Below are positions 58,953 through 64,000 of a DNA stretch of 64,000 nt, one piece after another (positions within the stretch are counted from its first letter, which is position 1; every line of letters starts with the position of its first letter). Under the pieces are notes generated by a model. The model was not told the origin of the DNA. It did not search any database and saw nothing but the letters and a program-made list of their open reading frames with translations. A program made the translations under genes and the position numbers. This DNA is from Prosthecodimorpha hirschii (GTDB taxonomy: Bacteria > Pseudomonadota > Alphaproteobacteria > Rhizobiales > Ancalomicrobiaceae): assembly GCF_001305515.1 (NCBI RefSeq), contig NZ_LJYW01000001.1:4631525-4695524 (forward strand). The letters run 5' to 3'.

Positions 58953-59321
58953 TCACGCCACGCAGATGCCCGGCACGGCAACCTTCGCGAAGAGATGCCG
59001 AGACGCGATACCGGACGGCGGATGGGCGCCGAACGTGGCCTGGAATTCGGGACTGCCGAACGCGGTCCGGAAATGGGCGTTGGACTCCCGGACCGCGTGG
59101 TCGGAATGGGTCGGGCGGTTGCCGATGCCGCGAGGCAACTGGGTCGAGATGAAGCCCGGATGGGCCTTCATGACCGCCGCATCCTCCGCCCAGACTGTCA
59201 GGAAGGCCGGCTCGTCCGCTGGGTCGAGCGTGGACAGATCGGCCAGGGCGACCGGCCCGGTTTGGAGCGCAAGCTGCGCCTGGGCGGGATAAGCCGCATC
59301 CAGAGGACGGAATGCGAGCAT
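58953..59321 (-). CDS. ABM-like monooxygenase-fold protein
   Basis: 122 residues. LTVWAEDAAVMKAHPGFIST, QLPRGIGNRPTHSDHAVRES and KVAVPGICVA give the antibiotic biosynthesis monooxygenase-like (dimeric alpha-beta barrel) pattern with W...MKxxPGFxSTQLHRG; the final VAVPGICVA matches a common subgroup. Substrate unknown. ATG at 59321 with GAGGAG upstream is preferred over the ATG at 59345. Divergent from the MarR gene and probably its target. Confidence 0.75.
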   Translation of the reverse strand: MLAFRPLDAAYPAQAQLALQTGPVALADLSTLDPADEPAFLTVWAEDAAVMKAHPGFISTQLPRGIGNRPTHSDHAVRESNAHFRTAFGSPEFQATFGAHPPSGIASRHLFAKVAVPGICVA

Positions 59322-59375
59322 GACAAGCTCCTCTTGGAATGTCACTATTCAGTCAATATGAGTGTATGTATCGAA

Positions 59376-59393
59376 TTGACATTATGATGTCAA
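59376..59393. promoter_or_regulatory. MarR-type operator palindrome
   Basis: TTGACATTATGATGTCAA: perfect 7-bp arms (TTGACAT / ATGTCAA) with a 4-nt spacer, 12 bp before the MarR start codon and 54 bp from the divergent ABM-like gene. It fits a MarR autorepression site; ABM-like gene control is inferred. Confidence 0.65.
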
Positions 59394-59405
59394 AAGGAAG
59401 CTGTG

Positions 59406-59876
59406 ATGCCGATATGCGACCCGGAGCGTTCCGAGGCCGGTGCAGCCTTGACGGCGCTCATCCTTGACCTCTTCCGGCTGAGCAATCGGATGCTCGCCGC
59501 CGGCGATCGGCTCGTGGCCGGGCTCGGACTGACCAGCGCCCGCTGGCAGGTTCTAGGCTCCATCGTCGCCGCCGAGCGTCCCCAACCGGTCGCCTGGCTG
59601 GCCCGCGACATGGGCGCCAACCGTCAGAATGTGCAGAGGATCGTCAACGATCTGGCGGCCGAGGGGCTGGTCGACTTTCAGGCCAATCCCCATCATCGCC
59701 GGGCCCAACTGGTCGTGCTCACCGCCCGCGGACGGGACGCGTTCGCAGCGGCCATGCGGCTGCAGGCTCCCTGGATCAACCGCCTCTCCGAGGGTCTTTC
59801 GGTGCCAGACATCGGGACGACCCACGCGGTCGTGACCGCGCTGGAACGGAAGCTCGATTCCGATACGAAGGACTGA
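59406..59876 (+). CDS. MarR-family transcriptional regulator
   Basis: 156 residues. Winged helix: LTSARWQVLGSIVAAERPQP, VAWLARDMGANRQNVQRIVN, DLAAEGLVDFQANPHHRRAQ (about 41-100), helical dimer ends at both termini. AGGAAG 6 nt before the ATG supports the start; a GTG three bases upstream is an alternative. Divergent from the ABM-like gene; a palindrome in the shared region is the likely operator. Ligand unknown. Confidence 0.88.
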   Translation: MPICDPERSEAGAALTALILDLFRLSNRMLAAGDRLVAGLGLTSARWQVLGSIVAAERPQPVAWLARDMGANRQNVQRIVNDLAAEGLVDFQANPHHRRAQLVVLTARGRDAFAAAMRLQAPWINRLSEGLSVPDIGTTHAVVTALERKLDSDTKD

Positions 59877-59894
59877 CACCGCACCGCACGACCG

Positions 59895-60788
59895 TCACCC
59901 GACCCCCAGCATCAGCCTCTGCTCCGCCACTGCGACCGTGGCGATGCGGCCCCAGGGGAAGGCGAGGCGGTCGGATTCGATGCCGTCGGCGAAGATGGTG
60001 CCCTCCTCGTCCATTTCGGAGGTGATGGTGACGGGCGCGCGGGTGACGGTGCCGGCGACGAGGTCGGCGCCGGTCGACGGGCTCGCCCAGGCCTCGCGGA
60101 CCAGGAACTGCAGCTTGGCGTCGGTCGGGGCGAGGTCGAGGCGGCGGCCGGTGGCACGGGCGATCGAGGACGCCCAGCCGGTCGCGCCGGTGCCGGTCGC
60201 CACGATCAGGCCGGAGGAGGATTGGCGCTCGCTGGCGCCCTCGAAGGCGATGCGGTAGCGCGCCGACTGGTGGGTGCGGTGGCCGAGATAGATCTCGTTG
60301 AGCGCGGTCAGGCGCTCGCCGGATTCGAGCCGGACCTCCGCCATGGTGCGCGCCTCCAGGGTCAGCCGGCCGGCGGCAGCCGCCGCGATCGCCTCCTTCG
60401 CCGCCTCGACGCGGAAGCGGACCAGTACGCCGGCATTGCGTCCCGGGCGCGGATCGATGCCGACCACGGTCTGCCCGGTCAGATACTTGGCGACATTGGC
60501 GACCAGCCCGTCCTGGCCGACCGCGACCACGACATCCTCCGGGCCGAACACGAAACGCTCGACCTCGGCGCGCATCAGCATGGCCTGGCGCCAGTCGGCC
60601 GGGATCGCCGCACGCACCCGCCGCAGCACCTCCGTGAAGGCGGCATGTTCGGCCTCGACGGCCTCCAGCGACAGGCCGCGCCTTTCCAGCACGAAGCGGG
60701 CGGTGGCCATCGAGGCATGGGTGGCGCGGACGCGATCGAGATCGGTCTCGCGGCGGACGATGACGATCCGGGGCGTGAGCACGGCCAT
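59895..60788 (-). CDS. NAD kinase-like protein
   Basis: 297 residues of the NAD(+)/NADH kinase superfamily. VVAVGQDGLVANVAKYL takes the place of the GGDGT loop (here GQDG), and ATGTGATGWASSIARATGR corresponds to the NE/D ... GSTAY region; NEIYLGHRTHQSARYRI follows. The altered loop means that either a divergent kinase or a non-kinase relative is possible. Start ATG at 60788. Convergent with the MarR gene; SPFH gene lies upstream on the same strand. Confidence 0.72.
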   Translation of the reverse strand: MAVLTPRIVIVRRETDLDRVRATHASMATARFVLERRGLSLEAVEAEHAAFTEVLRRVRAAIPADWRQAMLMRAEVERFVFGPEDVVVAVGQDGLVANVAKYLTGQTVVGIDPRPGRNAGVLVRFRVEAAKEAIAAAAAGRLTLEARTMAEVRLESGERLTALNEIYLGHRTHQSARYRIAFEGASERQSSSGLIVATGTGATGWASSIARATGRRLDLAPTDAKLQFLVREAWASPSTGADLVAGTVTRAPVTITSEMDEEGTIFADGIESDRLAFPWGRIATVAVAEQRLMLGVG

Positions 60789-61177
60789 GGCGGCCTCCTG
60801 AGGCTGGGCGGTCGGTGGTGATGGGTTGGGCTCGGAGGGGAACCCGGCGAGCCGCCCCAAGGCAGGGATATGTTCCGACGGGTGGAAGAGGACAGGGCCC
60901 GGACGGTTCGAAGGATCTCGGTTTGCCGGTTCCCCCGGCCGCTTCCCCTTCGCCCCTGCGGGCGGAGAAGGGGGCCAAGCGCTGATGGATTTGGGGAGCT
61001 CGCCACATCCGGATTTCCCGGTCCCGTCTCTTTTTCCTCCTTGGGGGAGAAGGGAACAACTCGCTGATGGATCGATGGAATTCGCCGGCCCGTGATCCCC
61101 CGGCCCGGTCCCCTTCGCCCCTGAAAGGGGGAGAAGGGGACCGAAGGGCGAATGGGGTCGCCTGGAAGCTGCGGCAT
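60789..61177. repeat. Three palindromic repeats, about 83-bp period
   Basis: Gene-free stretch between two minus-strand genes. Three imperfect copies of a palindrome of the form GGTCCCCTTC-GCCCCT-n-AGGGGG-GAAGGGGACC occur around 60942-60975, 61026-61062 and 61107-61142, separated by similar sequences (CTGATGGATTTGGGG / CTGATGGATCGATGG). The last is the best (arms of about 15 bp). The elements look like intergenic palindromic repeats of Alphaproteobacteria and could end transcription. Confidence 0.6.
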
Positions 61178-62221
61178 TCAGGTCTTGCCGGCGACCGCCT
61201 TGGCGAAGGTCTGGCCGATCAGGCCGACCGCGTCCGGGCCGAGATTGAGCGTGCCGATCTTGGCGGCGGCGAGCCCGGTTTCCAGCGCATGGGCGAGGGT
61301 GACGACCGGCGGCAGGCCCTTGGCGATCTCGGCGCGGGCCTGCTCGGTGGCCAGCCGGACGGCATCGGTCCGCTCGAGCGCGCGGGCCTCGGCCTCCGAC
61401 GAGGTCGCCAGCGCGGCCGCGGCGGCCAGCGACTGGATTTCGCGCACATGCGCCTCGCCCTCCGCTTCGATGCGGGCGGTTTCCTGCGCGATATGCGCGC
61501 GGGCCAGTTCGTTGTCCCGTTCCTTGGCGATCAGCCGGCCGCGTTCGTCTTCGAGCCGGATCTTGGCGCGGGTCTCGTTCTCGGCGATGGCCGCCTCCTT
61601 CTCGACCGCGGCGGCGCGGCGGGCGAAGGTCGCCTCGTCGGCGCCCTGCTGGAGCTTCTCGATCGTCGGCTGGCGCAGCGCGCGGACCAGTTCGGGCGCC
61701 GGCGACAGGTCGGTCAGGCGGATGCCGGCGATCTCGATGCCGATCGCGGCGAGCCGGCCGGTCATCGCGAATTCGCGCTCGACCGCGGCCAGAAGCGCGC
61801 CGATGCCCTCTTCGAGCAATTGCGCGACCGTGCGGGCGGCGACGAAGCGCTCGACCGCCGAGGCGACCAGACCGTCGATCAGGCTCTCGACCTGGGCGAT
61901 CGGCTCGCCGCGATGCTGGCCGGTCTTCGGCTCGACCGTGAAGTCGATGCGCCCGGCCAGGAGAACCGGGTCGACCGCCCGCCAGGTCGCGAGGCCGAGC
62001 GCGCTGACGGTCTGGAAGTCGGCCGTGGTGGCCGAGACGTTCAGGACGTGATCGCGATCGTCGGCCGGGATCTCGACCAGCGAGGTCGGTCCCCCGCTCG
62101 CGAACCAGGCGGCGATGCCGCGGCCGGAGCGCACCAGCCGTCCCTGCCGGAACACCGCCAGGAAGGACGCGGCTTCGACACGAGCCTGGGTGAGAAAGGG
62201 ATAGCGGGTGATGATGGCCAT
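61178..62221 (-). CDS. SPFH domain protein (band 7-like)
   Basis: 347 residues. N-terminal ITRYPFLTQARVEAASFLAV, VRSGRGIAAWFASGGPTSLV and a SPFH fold to about 190, then a long Ala/Glu/Arg coiled coil (ERDNELARAHIAQETARIEA, SLAAAAALATSSEAEARALE) and a C-terminal tail. No membrane helix at the N-terminus, unlike flotillins. Probably forms oligomeric scaffolds. ATG at 62221 with AAGAGGT; the frame runs open to 62317 from a TTG. Confidence 0.8.
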   Translation of the reverse strand: MAIITRYPFLTQARVEAASFLAVFRQGRLVRSGRGIAAWFASGGPTSLVEIPADDRDHVLNVSATTADFQTVSALGLATWRAVDPVLLAGRIDFTVEPKTGQHRGEPIAQVESLIDGLVASAVERFVAARTVAQLLEEGIGALLAAVEREFAMTGRLAAIGIEIAGIRLTDLSPAPELVRALRQPTIEKLQQGADEATFARRAAAVEKEAAIAENETRAKIRLEDERGRLIAKERDNELARAHIAQETARIEAEGEAHVREIQSLAAAAALATSSEAEARALERTDAVRLATEQARAEIAKGLPPVVTLAHALETGLAAAKIGTLNLGPDAVGLIGQTFAKAVAGKT

Positions 62222-63708
62222 GACGGACCTCTTGCCGGTGCCATGCCGACCGGTCTCCGATCGGCTGATGGCGCTACATATAATTTGCAAAGTGCGAAAT
62301 GCAAATAAATAGATCAAGCCTCACCGGTTCGTGATGGTGCCTCAGCTCCCCAATCCCTGCAGTCGCGAGTTGCGCGGCTGCTCCCAATCTTCCAGCGTAT
62401 CCCCGGACAAGGCCCGTGAGGGCCGCCGATCCGGGGCCCATGGGGATCGCAGTCGTGTCAAAATCTTGATGAGAACCAAGGCCTTGCGGCAGTTCGCCCG
62501 GAGAGTGGGTCCCGGCTCTGCGCTGCGCTCCGGCCGGGAATGCGGCCCTTTCGGGGGTGGTGCGCCCGCTCCCAGAACTTTCCGCTCGCTGGTGCTACTC
62601 TTTACGAGAAGTGGGGTTGGCCCCCAATCTCCCAGCGTATCCCCGGACAAGGCCCGTGAGGGCCGCCGATCCGGGGCCTACTCGCATCACAGCCGCGTCA
62701 AAATCTTGATGCGGACCAATGCCTTGCGGCACGTCGCCGGGGGAGTGGGTCCCGGCTCTGCGCTGCGCTCCGGCCGGGAATGCGGCCCTTCGGGGGGCGC
62801 GCCGCCGCTCCCCGATCTTTCCGCTCGCTGGTCCTCCGCGTCGGGAGGTTCGGGGTTGGTCCCAATCTCCCAGCGTATCCCCGGACAAGGCCCGTGAGGG
62901 CCGCCGATCCGGGGCCCATTTCAATCGCAGCCGCGTCAAAATCGTGATGCGAACCAAGGCCTTGCGGCATGTCGCCCGGAGAGTGGGTCCCGGCTCTCCG
63001 CTGCGCTCCGACCGGGAACGCGGCCCTTTCGGGGGTGGTGCGGCCGCTCCCCGAACTTTCCGCTCGCTAGTCCTCCGCGTCGCGGGTTGCGGGGTTGGCC
63101 CCCAATCTCCCAGCGTATCCCCGGACAAGGCCCGAAGGGCCGCCGATCCGGGGCCTACTCGCATCACAGGCGCGTCAAAATCTTGATGAGAACCAATGCC
63201 TTGCGGCGCGTTGCCCGGAGAGTGGGTCCCGGCTCTGCGCTGCGCTCCGGCCGGGAATGCGGCCCGTCGGGGGCGGTGCGCCCGCTCCCCGAACTTTCCG
63301 CTCGCTGGTCTTCCGCGTCGCGGGTTGCGGGGTTGGCCCCCGATCTCCCAGCGTATCCCCGGACAAGGCCCATGAGGGCCGCCGATCCGGGGCCTACTCG
63401 CATCACAGTTGCGTCAAAATCTTGATGAGAACCAATGCCTTGCGGCACGTCTCCCGGGGGAGTGGGTCCCGGCTCTCCGCTTGCGCTCCGGCCGGGAATG
63501 CGGCCCTTCGGGGGCGGTGCGCCCGCTCCCGGGACTTTCCGCTCGCTGGTTCTCCGCGTCGCGAGGTTCGGGGCTGCCCTCGATCTCTCAGTGCATCCCC
63601 GGACAAGGCCCGCAGGGCCGCCGATCCGGGGCCCATTGCGATCGCAGCCGCGTCAAAATCTTGATGAGAACCAATGCCTTGCGACGCGTCGCCAGCAGAG
63701 TGGGTCCC
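62222..63708. repeat. Gene-free region with about 240-bp tandem repeat array
   Basis: Five full units and a partial sixth, starting from about 62396. The marker CCCCGGACAAGGCCC recurs at 62401, 62641, 62879, 63119, 63357 and 63597 (steps 240, 238, 240, 238, 240). Each unit begins with a palindromic element (CCCCGGACAAGGCCC...CGATCCGGGG), then a GTCAAAATCTTGATG palindrome, CTTGCGGC, GAGTGGGTCCCGGCTCTGC and ACTTTCCGCTCGCTGG. Long open frames seen in both strands repeat with the unit and are probably not genes. The array ends where an IS110-family element begins at about 63709. Confidence 0.85.
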
Positions 63709-63873
63709 TGTGTGTGCCGAGTGTGGCATTGTGGGTTGGCGGGCGGGAGATCGTTGGGTCCCTGGTCGTTGTCGACCGTGAGCCGGCTGTGATCCCCGCC
63801 CGCCTGCAAATACCCAGCCTGAACAGTTGATCGGGGCCGTTGCCGCGGACCCCGCAGCACAGGGGTAGGCGCC
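63709..63873 (+). mobile_element. IS110-family element, noncoding left end
   Basis: About 165 bp between the point where the repeat unit stops matching (after TGGGTCCC at 63701-63708) and the transposase ATG. In IS110-family elements this noncoding end often produces the bridge RNA. TGGGTCCCTG occurs both at the insertion flank (63701-63710) and inside this stretch (63755-63764). The right end is beyond the window. Confidence 0.55.
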
Positions 63874-64000
63874 ATGAAGATACACCCTGACGTGATCGGA
63901 ATCGACGTCTCCAAGATGGTCCTCGACGTCTACGAGGGCCGGGGCGGCACGTGGCGGCAGATCGGCAACGACGACAAGGCGATCGAGGCGTTCGTGGACG
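63874..64000 (+). CDS. IS110-family transposase, N-terminal part
   Basis: 42 codons to the window end. MKIHPDVIGIDVSKMVLDVY carries the GIDVSK signature of the DEDD (RuvC-like) transposase N-terminus used by the IS110 family; the second Asp/Glu residues lie beyond the window. AGGGGTAGG before the ATG. IS110 or IS1111 subgroup cannot be decided without the C-terminus and ends. Confidence 0.8.
   Translation, partial: MKIHPDVIGIDVSKMVLDVYEGRGGTWRQIGNDDKAIEAFVD

Noticed and set aside
62396..63708. CRISPR array
   Set aside because: Units are about 240 bp and similar over their whole length; no unique spacers and no cas genes.
62342..63885. Several 90-190 residue frames in the repeat array on both strands
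   Set aside because: They repeat with the 240-bp unit in different frames and have low-complexity Arg/Pro/Ser composition with no domain.

Overview
The window is a high-GC (roughly 70 percent by eye) bacterial chromosome segment with dense, mostly collinear housekeeping and metabolic genes. The gene set points to an alphaproteobacterium, most likely Hyphomicrobiales (Rhizobiales): a hisS-hisZ-hisG cluster with a C-terminally extended HisG, groES-groEL behind a CIRCE element, CheZ of the alphaproteobacterial type, DUF3422, DUF2927, a TIGR01459-type HAD hydrolase, a YkuD L,D-transpeptidase, and an FNR/FixK-like box. The species cannot be named from sequence alone.

Layout. 0.2-8.3 kb: quinone oxidoreductase/LysR pair, xseA, an EamA exporter, a sulfotransferase, an acyl-CoA dehydrogenase, an SDR and an orphan minimal nucleotidyltransferase. 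8.4-13 kb: a host-attachment-family protein, a double UspA protein and a 908-residue ADP-forming acyl-CoA synthetase fused to a GNAT domain, with an FNR/FixK-type palindrome in front of the UspA gene. 13-20 kb: a secreted caspase-like gene and a ThDP enzyme gene in a 3.1-kb tandem duplication; one ThDP copy is cut off by the junction and one caspase copy has lost its catalytic core through a 628-bp deletion. 20-22.4 kb: low-complexity and unrecognised genes. 22.5-26.3 kb: gntR-lutA-lutB-lutC for L-lactate oxidation. 26.6-29.7 kb: DUF3422 protein, cytochrome c and a LysR regulator. 30-34.1 kb: glcDEF (glycolate oxidase). 35.7-37.3 kb: malate synthase A, which would consume the glyoxylate made by GlcDEF. 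37.6-44 kb: membrane and envelope proteins (a frameshifted DUF2189 gene, GNAT, Na+/H+-type antiporter, LysE exporter, L,D-transpeptidase, DUF2927). 44-51.4 kb: cheZ, tag, hisS-hisZ-hisG, a GT2-GtrA fusion and a YunG-like protein. 51.6-54 kb: groES, an unannotated 52-codon membrane ORF, groEL. 54-62.2 kb: HAD hydrolase, mutL, GNAT/XRE-cupin pair, ABM-like/MarR divergent pair, NAD kinase-like and SPFH proteins. 62.4-63.7 kb: a gene-free array of about 240-bp repeats interrupted by an IS110-family element that runs off the window end.

How genes work together. The clearest regulatory signal is a 19-bp inverted repeat (TGGTCAATT-N5-GWCCA) found in front of both the gntR-lutABC operon and glcDEF, 3.5 kb apart. 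It suggests that the FadR-family regulator co-controls L-lactate and glycolate oxidation, with malate synthase completing the two-carbon branch. Other regulatory sites read directly are the CIRCE/promoter of groESL, a perfect palindrome between the MarR gene and its divergent neighbour, a promoter that implies a leaderless XRE-cupin mRNA, and the FNR/FixK box. At the window end, a 10-nt match between the IS110 insertion flank and the noncoding left end of the element is what a bridge-RNA target guide would look like. All functional calls come from motif and family recognition by eye; no database search was run.
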